Positions 1 to 8,913 of a stretch of 64,000 nucleotides of DNA are shown here, piece by piece. The DNA lies in the NCBI RefSeq assembly GCF_016863395.1, contig NZ_BOOU01000073.1, positions 42,716 through 106,715 of the forward strand. Reading direction: 5' to 3'. The stretch's first letter is position 1. The number at the start of each line of letters is the position of its first letter. A program made the position numbers and the translations under genes. The stretch comes from Sphaerisporangium rufum. GTDB lineage: Bacteria > Actinomycetota > Actinomycetes > Streptosporangiales > Streptosporangiaceae. Below the pieces are notes generated by a model that saw nothing but the letters and a program-made list of their open reading frames with translations, was not told the origin of the DNA and ran no database searches.

Positions 1-477
1 GCCGTAGCCGCCACCGCCACCACCGCCACCACCGGACTGGGCCGGAGTGGCCGAGGCCCACGGGTCGTCGCCGCCGCCGCCGAACCCGCCCCCGCCGCCG
101 CCACCCTGGCGCGCGGTCTTGTTGACCTTGCACGTGGCGTTGCGGAGCGAGGGGCCGACCTCGTCGACCTCGACCTCGTAGACGGTGCGCTTCTCGCCTT
201 CCCTGGTCTCGTACGACCGCTGGCGCAGCCGCCCCTGCACGATGACGCGCATGCCGCGCTGCAGGCTCTCGGCGACGTTCTCCGCCGCCTGACGCCACAC
301 GTTGCAGGTGAGAAAGAGGCTCTCGCCGTCTTTCCACTCGTTGGTCTGCCGGTCCATGAACCGGGGAGTGGATGCGATGCGGAACCGGGCCACGGCCTGC
401 CCCGAAGGGGTGAAACGCAGCTCGGGGTCGTCGACGAGATTGCCGACGATAGTGATCGTTGTGTCGCCTGCTGCCAT
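1..477 (-). CDS. ssb: Single-stranded DNA-binding protein (3' end beyond window)
   Basis: Binds and protects single-stranded DNA during replication, recombination and repair. The start ATG at 477 opens [13 protein letters not shown], a typical bacterial SSB OB-fold, followed by the DDPELRF and FRIAS segments and the [17 protein letters not shown] strand near residue 80. After about residue 125 the chain becomes a glycine-rich linker with runs of Gly, usual for actinobacterial SSBs; the acidic C-terminal tip that recruits partner proteins lies outside the window. It follows rpsF on the same strand, the conserved rpsF-ssb-rpsR-rplI order. The family assignment is secure; only the length is unknown. 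Confidence 0.95.
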   Translation of the reverse strand, partial: MAAGDTTITIVGNLVDDPELRFTPSGQAVARFRIASTPRFMDRQTNEWKDGESLFLTCNVWRQAAENVAESLQRGMRVIVQGRLRQRSYETREGEKRTVYEVEVDEVGPSLRNATCKVNKTARQGGGGGGGFGGGGDDPWASATPAQSGGGGGGGGGYG

Positions 478-578
478 CGGTCGCTTTCGCCTTCCTGCGG
501 GTATCTGCGCAGCCTGTCGGCCTTAGAGTACGGCCGGCGCCCGACAAAAGCCGGACTTCGGCGTGCCCAGGGTGCCGC

Positions 579-869
579 TCAGTGCACGTCGGGCCGCAAC
601 ACCTTGGTGCGCAGGATGCCCTCGTTCAGGTTGAGCTGGCGGTCGAGCTCCTTGACCGTGGCCGGCTCGGCGGTGAGGTCGATGACGGCGTAGATGCCCT
701 CGGACTTCTTGATGATGTCGTAGGACAGCCGGCGCCGCCCCCAGACGTCGACCTTCTCCACGGTGCCGCCGTCGTTGCGGACGACGCTGAGGAACTGGTC
801 GAGGGACGGGCTCACCGTACGCTCGTCGAGGGACGGGTCGAGGATGACCATCAATTCGTAACGACGCAT
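579..869 (-). CDS. rpsF: 30S ribosomal protein S6
   Basis: Binds 16S rRNA with S18 in the platform of the small subunit. The 96-residue product starts [18 protein letters not shown] and contains the [14 protein letters not shown] strand, the S6 signature, ending in RPDVH. I chose the ATG at 869 because longer in-frame starts add a non-conserved 35-residue arginine-rich extension, and because AGGAGG lies about 12 bases upstream of this ATG. The leader at about 900-922 holds a 6-bp inverted repeat (GTCACG/CGTGAC); it might be part of an S6:S18 autoregulatory leader, but I cannot fold it with confidence. First gene of the rpsF-ssb operon. Confidence 0.96.
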   Translation of the reverse strand: MRRYELMVILDPSLDERTVSPSLDQFLSVVRNDGGTVEKVDVWGRRRLSYDIIKKSEGIYAVIDLTAEPATVKELDRQLNLNEGILRTKVLRPDVH

Positions 870-1103
870 GCGGTCTTCCAACCTCCTCTGGACTCTTGCG
901 GTCACGACACCATGCCGTGACAGGAGGACGCTGACGTCTTCGCGCCCCGCTCTTCGGCCGGCGGGGGCGATCACGCGGCACGAGACACGCGCATATCTAA
1001 CGCAGCCAAAGGAGTCTACCAGGGGCTTCCGGCTGCTCGACCGTGATTGCCGATCACCGGCCGGGGAACGCCCATGGAGGGGCAGGTAAGGGAGGTGGCC
1101 GGT

Positions 1104-1415
1104 ATGCCACGTGTCCTACGTCCGACCGGCGGCGAACGTTTCCGGCTCACCCTCAACACCGACGGCCGCAGGCATCCGCTGGAGAACGCGCTGTCGCTGG
1201 GGGCGCTGGCCCTGGGGCTGGTGGCGTTCGTGTGCGGGTTCATCGCCGCCGCCCACGTGCCCGCCTCGTGGGCCGGGCTCGCGGGATTCGCGGTCGGGAT
1301 GTACTCGCAGTACGTCTCCGCCACCACCGCCGAGCGCTCGGTCAACATCGTGGGCGTGGTGATGTCCTTCGTCGGCGTGGTGCTGGGCATCTACCACGGT
1401 GGATTCCTGCCCTGA
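1104..1415 (+). CDS. Small multi-pass membrane protein, unknown function
   Basis: A 103-residue protein with a charged N-terminal 25 residues ([15 protein letters not shown]) and then about three hydrophobic segments (near residues 30-52, 54-70 and 77-98). I chose the ATG at 1104 because GGGAGGT sits 6-7 bases upstream; an ATG at 1074 would add ten poorly conserved residues. I see no catalytic motif. It converges with the next small membrane gene at 1502. Function unknown; the third-position GC pattern and the ribosome-binding site support a real gene. Confidence 0.7.
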   Translation: MPRVLRPTGGERFRLTLNTDGRRHPLENALSLGALALGLVAFVCGFIAAAHVPASWAGLAGFAVGMYSQYVSATTAERSVNIVGVVMSFVGVVLGIYHGGFLP

Positions 1416-1501
1416 GCCGGGCCGGCCGGCGGGATGCCGGCCGGGCGCCCCCCGAGGCGCCCGCCGGCGGCGTGCCGGAGGCGTCGCCTCCGCACGACGG
1501 A

Positions 1502-1690
1502 TCAGCCGTCGCCGCCGATGTGCAGATCCACACCGAGCAGGACGAGGAACCACAGGAAGATTGCGAGCAGCGCCTGGGCGATCCTCTTCAGCAGGCTCGG
1601 CGTGATGTACTCATGGACCCATGCCACATAGATGCCGATGATGATGTAGATCAACGCCAATAGGTTGATCCCGCGGCGATAGTAGGCCAC
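1502..1690 (-). CDS. Small membrane protein, 62 aa, unknown function
   Basis: Starts at GTG 1690 behind AGGAGACGACG, a good ribosome-binding site. The chain [19 protein letters not shown] has a positively charged start, a first hydrophobic helix (about residues 9-25), a short polar hairpin and a second helix (about 38-54), ending LHIGGDG. This looks like a two-helix membrane microprotein with N-in topology. No enzymatic motif is visible. Neighbour relation to endonuclease IV (divergent) gives no functional clue. Confidence 0.7.
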   Translation of the reverse strand: MAYYRRGINLLALIYIIIGIYVAWVHEYITPSLLKRIAQALLAIFLWFLVLLGVDLHIGGDG

Positions 1691-1789
1691 CGTCGTCTCC
1701 TATATGTCGCGGTACGCGGGTTACAGGGCGCACCAGCCCGGCGCTCCACTGCCCGTGCGGCGGTCATTGAAACGGCTACGCTCGTCCTC

Positions 1790-2545
1790 ATGGTGCGTAT
1801 TGGAGCTCATGTCGACCGCGACGATCCCCTGGCCCACGCCGCGGCGCGCGACGCCGAGGTCGTGCAGTTCTTCCTCGGTGACCCGCAGGGGTGGAAGGGG
1901 CCGGTGCTACCGGAGACCGCCGAGGCGATCAAGGCCTCCGACGTCGAGGTCTACGTGCACGCCCCGTACGTGATCAACGTCGCCACGGCGAACAACCGCA
2001 TCCGCATCCCGAGCCGCAAGCTGCTCGCCGGCCAGCTGGCGGCGGCGGCGTCCATCGGGGCCAAAGGGCTGATCGTGCACGGTGGTCACGTGAGCAAGGA
2101 CGACGACCCGCAGGTCGGGTTCGACAACTGGCGCAAGGTGTTCGAGCGGCTGGAGACGCCGATCCCTGTTCTCATCGAGAACACCGCGGGGGGCGGCAAC
2201 GCGATGGCGCGGCGGTTCGACCGGCTGGCCCGGCTGTGGGACGCGCTGGACGGCTTCGACGTCGGTTTCTGCCTGGACACCTGCCACGCGCACGCCGGCG
2301 GCGAGGATCTCGCGGACGTGGTCGACCGGGTCAAGGCCATCACCGGGCGGATCGACCTGGTGCACTGCAACGACTCGCGAGACGCCTTCGACTCGGGGGC
2401 GGACCGGCACGCCAACCTCGGAAAGGGCCGCATCGACCCGGAGCTGATCCTCGGCGTGTGCCGGGCGGCCGGCGCGCCGATCGTGGTGGAGACCCCGGGT
2501 GACGGCCAGGCCGCGGACATCGCCCACCTGCGCGCCAACCTTTGA
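1790..2545 (+). CDS. nfo: Endonuclease IV-like AP endonuclease (deoxyribonuclease IV)
   Basis: Cleaves DNA 5' to abasic sites in base-excision repair using a zinc cluster in a TIM barrel. The metal ligands of the family can be followed in order: VHGGHV (His), IENTAGG (Glu), [11 protein letters not shown] (Asp and His), VHCNDSRD (His, Asp), RHANLGKG (His) and the late VETPG (Glu). At 251 residues it is somewhat shorter than E. coli Nfo. The ATG at 1790 gives the usual RIGAHV opening strand. The stop codon overlaps a DnaA-box palindrome, described separately. Confidence 0.92.
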   Translation: MVRIGAHVDRDDPLAHAAARDAEVVQFFLGDPQGWKGPVLPETAEAIKASDVEVYVHAPYVINVATANNRIRIPSRKLLAGQLAAAASIGAKGLIVHGGHVSKDDDPQVGFDNWRKVFERLETPIPVLIENTAGGGNAMARRFDRLARLWDALDGFDVGFCLDTCHAHAGGEDLADVVDRVKAITGRIDLVHCNDSRDAFDSGADRHANLGKGRIDPELILGVCRAAGAPIVVETPGDGQAADIAHLRANL

Positions 2546-2563
2546 TCCACAGCCTGTGGATAA
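2543..2563. promoter_or_regulatory. Inverted DnaA-box pair at the nfo 3' end
   Basis: TGATCCACA (2543-2551) and TGTGGATAA (2555-2563, the reverse of the consensus box TTATCCACA) face each other. They form a 17-bp palindrome with 8-bp arms (ATCCACAG, one C, CTGTGGAT). Bases 2543-2562 are identical to 38362-38381 at the start of oriC. Possible roles are a DnaA titration or regulatory site, or simply a hairpin terminator between the convergent genes nfo and the mannosyltransferase gene. The identity is seen directly; the role is inferred. Confidence 0.6.
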
Positions 2564-2611
2564 CTCCGCTGGATTACTCCACCGGAAAAACGGGTATGCC
2601 TGTCGGTTCGG

Positions 2612-3874
2612 TCAGCCGGCCCAGGCGCCGTTGAGGAACGCGATCGTGTTCACCACCATCAACGGCCCGGCCACCAGGCCGTACACCACCAGCACCCACG
2701 GGCGCCGGGCGGCGGTCCGGCCGAGCAGCACCCACAGCGGAAACCACAGCAGCGCCGAGCGCGGGATCGACAGGTAGAAGGCGGACACCATCAGGGCGCC
2801 CAGCTGGAGCCCCACGTAGACCGTCTCGCTCCAGCGCCGGGCCAGCACCAGCCACAGCAGCGCGGCCAGCCCGACGACCACGCCGGCGATCTCCATGCGG
2901 AACGGCCAGACGAACTGGCCGTCGTTGACGGCCATCCCCCAGGTGGTCTGGAACGACTCCCACGGCCACACCAGCCGGCGGCCCCATCCGGCCTCCTGCG
3001 CGTGCTGCCAGGCCAGCCAGTCGCCGGACCGGTGATAGTGGAAGGCGGAGTAGGCCACCAACGGCAGGAACGGGACCAGCAGCCAGCCCGCCCGCCGGAT
3101 CGGTTCGCGCCGCGCCGCGTATTCCACGATGAGGGCACAGGCCAGGAACAGCCCGGTGATGCGCACGCAGGACGCGCCCGCCGCCAGCAGTGCCGCCCCC
3201 GGCCAGTCGCCGCGCCTGGCCCGCAGCCAGGCCGGGATGGCGAAGGCCAGGAACAGCGCCTCGCTGTAGCCGGCGAACAGGAACACCGCGGTGGGGAACA
3301 GCAGCAGGGCCGGTACGGCCCAGCGGCCGGCGCCGGGCATCTCCAGGTCGGCGAGCCGGGCCAGCGCCACCATCGCCACCGCCCCGGCGACGAAGGAGAT
3401 GAGCAGCCCGGCCAGCGACCAGTCCGGCACGATCAGATGCATCAGGCGCAGCGCGATGGGCATACCCGGAAAGAAGGCCGGCAGCCCCGGGTCGCGGTGG
3501 TCCGCCGCCGGGTCGCCGTCGTACCCGAACTTCGCGATCTGCACCAGCAGCTGGGCGTCCCAGTGCTGCCAGCGTTCCAGGAACGGTGGCATGTTCTTGG
3601 CGAGGTCGAGGACGCCGACCCCGACCGTCGCCACCAGAAGGATGCCGGCCCGCGAGCCGGCCCACGATAAAAGGGCATCACTGCCCGGCCATCGGCGCGG
3701 CCGGTCCGGCGTGTCCGACCCCGGCCGCGAGTCCGGCTCTGGCTCTGGCTCCGAATCCGACTGTGACTCCGATGACCGCGGGGCCGGCTGCGACTCCGGC
3801 TGTGACTCCGGCTGTGACTCCGGTTGCGGGCCGGTCTCCGGACCGGGGTCCGGCTGCGGGTTGGGGGTCTCCAC
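2612..3874 (-). CDS. PIG-V-like membrane mannosyltransferase
   Basis: A 420-residue polytopic protein resembling the bacterial PIG-V/Mannosyl_trans2 family, which transfers mannose from a polyprenol-phosphate carrier on the outer face of the membrane. After a soluble N-terminal tail of about 70 residues, a first helix (ILLVATVGVGVLDLA) is followed by the luminal motif WQHWDAQLLVQIAKFGYDG, which holds the HWDA acidic residue typical of the family. About nine or ten further hydrophobic segments follow. The tail contains imperfect SQPE and SEPEPEP repeats, encoded by a short tandem DNA repeat at about 3735-3835. Its neighbour is a GT87-type transferase, suggesting a shared lipoglycan or polysaccharide pathway. 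Exact substrate unknown. Confidence 0.8.
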   Translation of the reverse strand: METPNPQPDPGPETGPQPESQPESQPESQPAPRSSESQSDSEPEPEPDSRPGSDTPDRPRRWPGSDALLSWAGSRAGILLVATVGVGVLDLAKNMPPFLERWQHWDAQLLVQIAKFGYDGDPAADHRDPGLPAFFPGMPIALRLMHLIVPDWSLAGLLISFVAGAVAMVALARLADLEMPGAGRWAVPALLLFPTAVFLFAGYSEALFLAFAIPAWLRARRGDWPGAALLAAGASCVRITGLFLACALIVEYAARREPIRRAGWLLVPFLPLVAYSAFHYHRSGDWLAWQHAQEAGWGRRLVWPWESFQTTWGMAVNDGQFVWPFRMEIAGVVVGLAALLWLVLARRWSETVYVGLQLGALMVSAFYLSIPRSALLWFPLWVLLGRTAARRPWVLVVYGLVAGPLMVVNTIAFLNGAWAG

Positions 3875-3945
3875 GCCCAGCAGAATAGAGGGTCATCCCG
3901 GAGTGTGGCCGGTGGAGACGACGCCTCCCCGGTGGGGAACCGGGC

Positions 3946-5316
3946 TCACGCGGCACTCGGCTCCGGCTCCGGATCCACCCGGCGCGGCCGCCGCAGCACG
4001 AAGCGGTCTTCGGCGCCGTCGAAGACCCCGCCCGCCGGATCGTCCACGCCGCCCTGGCGGATCACGTCGTGCGCCGGCCGCAGGATGTCACGGACCACGA
4101 ACGCCGCCATGATGGCGATCGTCAGCGCCCGGCCCCAGACCGCGGTGAAGTAGGTGGTGTCGCTGATGCCGAGCGCCTCGTTCCCCGGCTGGATGCCCAC
4201 CAGGTACAGCCAGATGGCGAAGAAATACCAGATCTCCGACAACTGCCACAGCACCAGCGGCTTCCAGTTCGGCCGGGCGAGCACCGCGAACGGCACCAGC
4301 CACAGCACGTACTGCGGCGACCACACCTTGTTGGTGACCATGAAGGCGGCCAGGACCAGGAAGCACAGTTGCATGAGCCGCGGCCGGACCGGCGCGGTGA
4401 GCGCCAGCACCGCGACGGCCAGGCAGAGCAGGCCGAACGACGCGATGCCCAGCTTGTCCAGCACGGCGGCGTCACCGAGGACCGGCCACTGCCGCATCTG
4501 GAAGTAGTACCAGAGCGACCCCCAGTCGGCCCCGCGCTCGCTGCTGAAGACGTAGAACCGCTTCCACCCCTCGAACGCGAGCAGCATGAACGGCACGTTG
4601 ACCACGACCCAGGTGACCGCGGTGCCGGCCAGGGCCTTCAGGAAGGCCGGCAGCCGCCCGGTGCGCAACGCGAGCAGGAAGATCGGTCCGAACAGCACGA
4701 TCGGGTAGAACTTGGTCGCCACGGCGAGCCCGAGGAGCACTCCGGTCAGCACGTGCCGCCGGTCCGCCCAGGCGAGGAAGGCGCCCAGGGCCAGCGCGCC
4801 GCAGAGCAGGTCCCAGTTGATGAACGCGGTGAGGACGAGTGCCGGCGCGAGCGCGTACCAGGCGGCGTCCCACGGGCGCCCCTGCCGGGCGGCCAGCCGG
4901 GCCATCAGCAGCACGCCCACCACCAGGGACACCGCCATGACCAGCACGGTGATGTCGTAGAACCACACGCCCGGCTCGTTGATGTCGCCGAACAGCCCGA
5001 TCGCCCGCAGGCCGCCGATCAGCCGCTGCACGAACCACATCAGCGCGCCGATACCGACCGGATACTCCACCGGGTGCCCGAAGTACGGGGCCAGCCCTTG
5101 GTCCAGCTTCTCATTCCACCACAGCGGATAGATGTCGGTGTAACAGAAGTGCAGGAACTGCTGCGTGCCGTCGTTCCAGGCGCCGCCGAACCGGCACGGC
5201 GCCTTCCAGGCATAGGCCAGCACCGCGCCGAGCGCGGCGAGCAGGCCGAGGGGCAGTAACGGCAGGGCGGCACGCGCCGGGCCGGGGACCCGGCGCGTCT
5301 CGGTCGGTCGGCTCAT
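3946..5316 (-). CDS. GT87-family (DUF2029) membrane glycosyltransferase
   Basis: A 456-residue polytopic membrane protein with about a dozen hydrophobic segments. The first extracellular loop holds WNDGTQQFLHFCYTDIYPLW and later EYPVGIGALMWF, features of the DUF2029/GT87 alpha-mannosyltransferases that use polyprenol-phosphate-mannose, such as the mycobacterial lipomannan branching enzymes. A C-terminal cytoplasmic tail of about 40 residues is acidic and arginine-rich. It lies 12 bases downstream of ponA on the same strand and probably shares its transcript, linking it to envelope synthesis. The donor and acceptor cannot be read from the sequence. Confidence 0.85.
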   Translation of the reverse strand: MSRPTETRRVPGPARAALPLLPLGLLAALGAVLAYAWKAPCRFGGAWNDGTQQFLHFCYTDIYPLWWNEKLDQGLAPYFGHPVEYPVGIGALMWFVQRLIGGLRAIGLFGDINEPGVWFYDITVLVMAVSLVVGVLLMARLAARQGRPWDAAWYALAPALVLTAFINWDLLCGALALGAFLAWADRRHVLTGVLLGLAVATKFYPIVLFGPIFLLALRTGRLPAFLKALAGTAVTWVVVNVPFMLLAFEGWKRFYVFSSERGADWGSLWYYFQMRQWPVLGDAAVLDKLGIASFGLLCLAVAVLALTAPVRPRLMQLCFLVLAAFMVTNKVWSPQYVLWLVPFAVLARPNWKPLVLWQLSEIWYFFAIWLYLVGIQPGNEALGISDTTYFTAVWGRALTIAIMAAFVVRDILRPAHDVIRQGGVDDPAGGVFDGAEDRFVLRRPRRVDPEPEPSAA

Positions 5317-5328
5317 GGCGTCATCCGA

Positions 5329-8280
5329 TCATTGCCCAGGCCCCGGTGTCGAGCGCCGGCCCGTAGCAGGTGCGGACGGAGGCGCGGTGACCGGTGCCGA
5401 CCCCTGGTTGCCGCCGAACCCGTTACCGCCGCCGTTCCCGTTACCGCCGCCGTTCCCGTTGCCGTTCCCGTTGCCGTTTCCATTCCCGCCGCCGTTGCAG
5501 GAGTCGTCCCAGGGGACACACTCGTTGCCGCCGCCGCCATCGCCGTTGTCGTTCGGGAACCCGTCGTCGTTCGGGAACCCGTCGTCGTTCGGGAAGTTGT
5601 TGTCATTCGGGAAGTTGTCGTCGGGCAGGCCGTTCTCCGGGTCGGGGGTCGGGGTGGGCACCGGCTTGGGCACGAGGTTGGTCTGGTCGCCGACGTTGGC
5701 CGGCGGCGGGAACTGCTCGGCCGGCTTGCCCTTCATCGCCTCGGCCATGAAGGCCCGCCACACCTTGGTGGGATAGGTGGCGCCCTGAATGTTTCCGAGC
5801 GAGATCTCCTTGGTCCGGCTGTCCGGCGGGCAGACCGCCTTACCGGTGATCGTCTTCTTGCCCTTCACGCACACCTCGCGGAACATGCCCACCGCGGTGG
5901 ACACCTGCGGGGTGAAGCCGACGAACCACGCTTCCTTGTTCTCGTTGTTGGTTCCGGTCTTGCCGGCCACCGGCCGGTCCGGGAAGGCGGCGCCCCGGCC
6001 AGTGCCCTTCTTGACCACGGCCTGCAGCGCCACGTCGGCGTCCGCGGCCGCGGAGGGCGAGATCACCTGGGTGAAACTCTTCTCCTCCTTGTACGCGACC
6101 ACCCTCTCCGCGTTGAGCACCTTCTCCACCACGTGCGTCTCGTAGTGCTTGCCCTCGTTGGCGAAGATCGAGTAGCCGCCGGCCTGCTCCACGGGGGTGA
6201 CCCCGGCGGTACCGATGGAGAAGAGGTACTTGTGCGCGTCGATACTGTCCTGCAGGTCCTTCTCGGACAGGCCGGCGCCGGCGGCGATCTCCTTCACCTT
6301 CTCCAGCGAGACCTTGTAGGCCATCGAGGCGTAGGCGGTGTTGATCGACTGGGCGGTCGCCGTGGTCACGTCGATGGCGGCCGGCATGCTGTGCTCGTTG
6401 GTGACCGGGGTGGTACCGGGCAGCGTCTTCGGCACCGTCTCGTTGCCCGGGACGAAGCTGTTGAGGTTGTAGTTGGATTCCAGCCAGGCGGCCAGCACGT
6501 ACGGCTTGAACGCCGAGGCGGCCTGCTTGCGAGCTCGGAACGCGTCGTTGAACTGGTCGGGGTTCTTGCCCAGGTAGTTCCGGCCGCTGTAGAAGGCGAT
6601 GACCCGGCCGTTGCGCGGGTCGACCGCGGCCAGCCCGGTGTGGATCTCCGGGGACAGCGGCGAGGTGTTGTTGATCACCGCGTCCGCGGCGGCCTGCATC
6701 AGCCGCTTGTCGAAGGTCGTGTAGATCTTGTAGCCGCCCTCGTTGATGTCCTCCTCGGTGAGGCTGGCCTTGGTCTTCAGCTCGTCGAGCACCGCCTCGA
6801 TCATGTAGCCACCGAAGCCCTTTTTCCACTCGCTGACCTTCTTGGGCTTGGGCTTGGGGAACTTCACCGTGGCCGGCAGCGAGGCGTAGGTCTGCCCGGA
6901 CGGCGTCTTCTTGGTCGGCCAGATCTTGGCCATCTGCCCCAGCGCGTAACGGAAGCGCTCCTGGGTACCCGCGTAGTTGCCCTGCGTCTCCTGGGCATCG
7001 AAGTTACCCGGCTGCTGGATGCGGCCGGCCAGGTAGGCCGCCTGGGCGGCGTTCAGCTCCCAGGTGTGCTTGCGGAAGAACTGCCGGGCGGCCGCCTCGA
7101 TGCCGTAGGTGTTGCGGCCGAACGGCACCGTGTTCAGGTAGTAGAGCAGGACCTTGTCCTTCTCCCACTGCTTGTCCAGCTTGACGGCGATGAAGATCTC
7201 CTTGAGCTTCCGCGTCATCGTCCGGTCGGTGCTCAGGCTGCTGAAATAGTTGCGGGCCATCTGCTGGGTGATGGTGGAGGCGCCCTGCACCTGCTGGCCG
7301 CTCACCGTGCTCCACACCGAGCGGGCCATGCCGGACAGCGAGATGCCGGAGTCCTCGCGGAAGGTGTCGTTCTCCGCGCCGATGACCGCGTCCTGCACCA
7401 CCTCGGGGACCTGCTTCTTCAGGTCGGTCAGCGTGACGCGTTCGGTGCCCATCCGGGCCAGCACCGTCTTGCCGTCGCCGTAGTAGATCGTGCTCTGCTG
7501 GGCGATCGCGTCCGCCTTGGCGCTCTTCTCGTCCGGCAGCGGGGTGGTGGCGTAGGCCACCGCGATCATGCCGAAGACACCGGCCGCGATGACCGTGAAG
7601 CCGACCATGAGGATCTTCCAGCTGGGCAGGAAGCGCCGCCAGCCGGTGCGGCGCGGCGGGCCGTCCCCGCCGCCGCGCGCCCGGCGGCGGCCGGGGCCCT
7701 CGCCGCCCGGGCCGTCCCCGGGGCCGCCCGACCCGCCGGGACCGCCCGGGCCTCCGGTGCGCGCGCGCCGACGTCCGCCCGGCTCCCGGCTCACCATTGT
7801 CTCCGCGGCGGCCACGCCGGATCGGGTGGGGCCGCCACCTGGGGCGCCCCCAGGGCCGGCATCAAGGCCGCCGGCGCGGGTGGCGGCGCCCCCCGGTGCC
7901 GCGGCCCGCGACTCGCCGCCCGGCCGGCCGGACACCTGCCCCATCGACGCGGTGTCCTCGAAGGCCGCCTCGGCACGCCGGCCGGACCGGCCGGTACGCG
8001 GACCGGCCGCGCCGGCCGGGTGGTCGCCGGAGTCGCGGCCCCGGGGGGCCGCGGGGCGACCCTGTACCTGGGTCGGCTCGCCCGCCGGCGCGGCTCGGCG
8101 CACCGGTTGCGGGGCGGATGCGTACGTGGAGGCGGGTCGCCCGCCGGCGGGCGTGTCGCCGGAGGTGGAGCGACGGCGCCGCCCGGCGCGGCCGGATCCC
8201 TCGGGACCCTCCGGTTGTCCGGGGCGGCCGGTCGGCTCGGGGCCATAGCTGCTGTAACTCACGCGTCCTCGTCGGGTCAT
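5329..8280 (-). CDS. ponA: Class A penicillin-binding protein (bifunctional transglycosylase/transpeptidase)
   Basis: Polymerises and cross-links peptidoglycan at the outer face of the membrane. Order: a cytoplasmic Gly/Arg/Pro-rich disordered region of about 215 residues, one transmembrane helix (ILMVGFTVIAAGVFGMIAVAY), a GT51 domain with GAENDTFRED (catalytic Glu) and GASTITQQMARN, then the transpeptidase with SAFK (Ser nucleophile, SxxK), SIN and KTGT motifs. The C-terminal 90 residues are a PNDD/FPND repeat followed by Asn-Gly runs, with two cysteines in ECVPWDDSC. The start is uncertain: I used ATG 8280, which avoids overlap with the upstream gene; a GTG at 8301 directly behind GGAGGGAC and a later GTG are alternatives. 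Confidence 0.93.
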   Translation of the reverse strand: MTRRGRVSYSSYGPEPTGRPGQPEGPEGSGRAGRRRRSTSGDTPAGGRPASTYASAPQPVRRAAPAGEPTQVQGRPAAPRGRDSGDHPAGAAGPRTGRSGRRAEAAFEDTASMGQVSGRPGGESRAAAPGGAATRAGGLDAGPGGAPGGGPTRSGVAAAETMVSREPGGRRRARTGGPGGPGGSGGPGDGPGGEGPGRRRARGGGDGPPRRTGWRRFLPSWKILMVGFTVIAAGVFGMIAVAYATTPLPDEKSAKADAIAQQSTIYYGDGKTVLARMGTERVTLTDLKKQVPEVVQDAVIGAENDTFREDSGISLSGMARSVWSTVSGQQVQGASTITQQMARNYFSSLSTDRTMTRKLKEIFIAVKLDKQWEKDKVLLYYLNTVPFGRNTYGIEAAARQFFRKHTWELNAAQAAYLAGRIQQPGNFDAQETQGNYAGTQERFRYALGQMAKIWPTKKTPSGQTYASLPATVKFPKPKPKKVSEWKKGFGGYMIEAVLDELKTKASLTEEDINEGGYKIYTTFDKRLMQAAADAVINNTSPLSPEIHTGLAAVDPRNGRVIAFYSGRNYLGKNPDQFNDAFRARKQAASAFKPYVLAAWLESNYNLNSFVPGNETVPKTLPGTTPVTNEHSMPAAIDVTTATAQSINTAYASMAYKVSLEKVKEIAAGAGLSEKDLQDSIDAHKYLFSIGTAGVTPVEQAGGYSIFANEGKHYETHVVEKVLNAERVVAYKEEKSFTQVISPSAAADADVALQAVVKKGTGRGAAFPDRPVAGKTGTNNENKEAWFVGFTPQVSTAVGMFREVCVKGKKTITGKAVCPPDSRTKEISLGNIQGATYPTKVWRAFMAEAMKGKPAEQFPPPANVGDQTNLVPKPVPTPTPDPENGLPDDNFPNDNNFPNDDGFPNDDGFPNDNGDGGGGNECVPWDDSCNGGGNGNGNGNGNGNGGGNGNGGGNGFGGNQGSAPVTAPPSAPATGRRSTPGPGQ

Positions 8281-8359
8281 CTGGCGATCTGGGTCTGGCA
8301 CGTCCCTCCACGGTGCGGCGGCGCGCCTTTCGGAGGGGCAGGTCTCGGCCGGGGCCGGC

Positions 8360-8767
8360 CTACGTCTCCGCGGTCCGTCCGTCCGCGCCGGCGTCACCGG
8401 GTGGCCCGCCGTTGCCGAGGACGAAGGAAACCGTCAGGTGATTCCATGAACAACCTTGGCAGACCTCGACCACGTAGACCCGGAATTCCTGGTATTCGCG
8501 GGCCATCGCGGCGAGGTCTGACGTGGCCTTTACCCGGCCGGTACCCCGGCCGAGCTGGTCGCCGTACACATATGTGACATGGGTCACGTTGCGACGTTCG
8601 CAGATGGGGCAGACGCGTTGCGTGGGCTCGCCGTGGTACCGAGCGGCACGCAGGAGGTAGGGGTGGGCGTCGCACACATCTTGCCTGGCCATGCGGCCGG
8701 AGCGGAGCGACTGGACCGCCGCCCGCTTCGCGAGGCCGTAGTCCACGACCGCTCGCTGTGACCACAT
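8360..8767 (-). CDS. DUF5318 family zinc-ribbon-like protein
   Basis: A 135-residue protein conserved in actinobacteria next to ponA. Starts MWSQRAVVDYGLAKRAA and carries four probable metal-ligand cysteines or histidines: C..H in QDVCDAHPYLL, CPIC near residue 53, and EVCQGC near residue 103. Function unknown; the position upstream of the class A PBP on the same strand suggests co-expression. The last 20 residues are a poorly conserved Gly/Asp tail. The ATG at 8767 is the first start that includes the conserved WSQR opening. Confidence 0.85.
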   Translation of the reverse strand: MWSQRAVVDYGLAKRAAVQSLRSGRMARQDVCDAHPYLLRAARYHGEPTQRVCPICERRNVTHVTYVYGDQLGRGTGRVKATSDLAAMAREYQEFRVYVVEVCQGCSWNHLTVSFVLGNGGPPGDAGADGRTAET

Positions 8768-8857
8768 GGGCGCCAGACTACGACTTTTTTATCGATTCCG
8801 CCCAACCACTTGACGCATTTCTCGATTGCACAGTATGCCAGCTGGACGTATCCTCCT

Positions 8858-8878
8858 GATGTATCGGCTCGATACATC
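8858..8878. promoter_or_regulatory. PadR operator palindrome
   Basis: GATGTATCG-GCT-CGATACATC: a perfect 9-3-9 inverted repeat 36 bases before the padR start codon. The ATGTATCG/CGATACAT half-sites match the general form of PadR-family operators (ATGTA-N-TACAT), so autoregulation of the padR-ino1 transcript is likely. A role in the divergent DUF5318-ponA promoter (start at 8767) is also possible. Confidence 0.7.
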
Positions 8879-8913
8879 GACAGGTCACATCAGGGGGAGA
8901 GGGGGCGGTTCCA

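Noticed and set aside
5400..5620. Regular short DNA repeats that could suggest a CRISPR-like array
   Set aside because: They are in-frame codon repeats for Asn/Gly and Phe-Pro-Asn-Asp in ponA, without unique spacers of constant length.
5332..8577. An open frame of 1081 codons on the plus strand opposite ponA
   Set aside because: Antisense to a well-conserved gene; composition and absence of motifs show it is a shadow frame.
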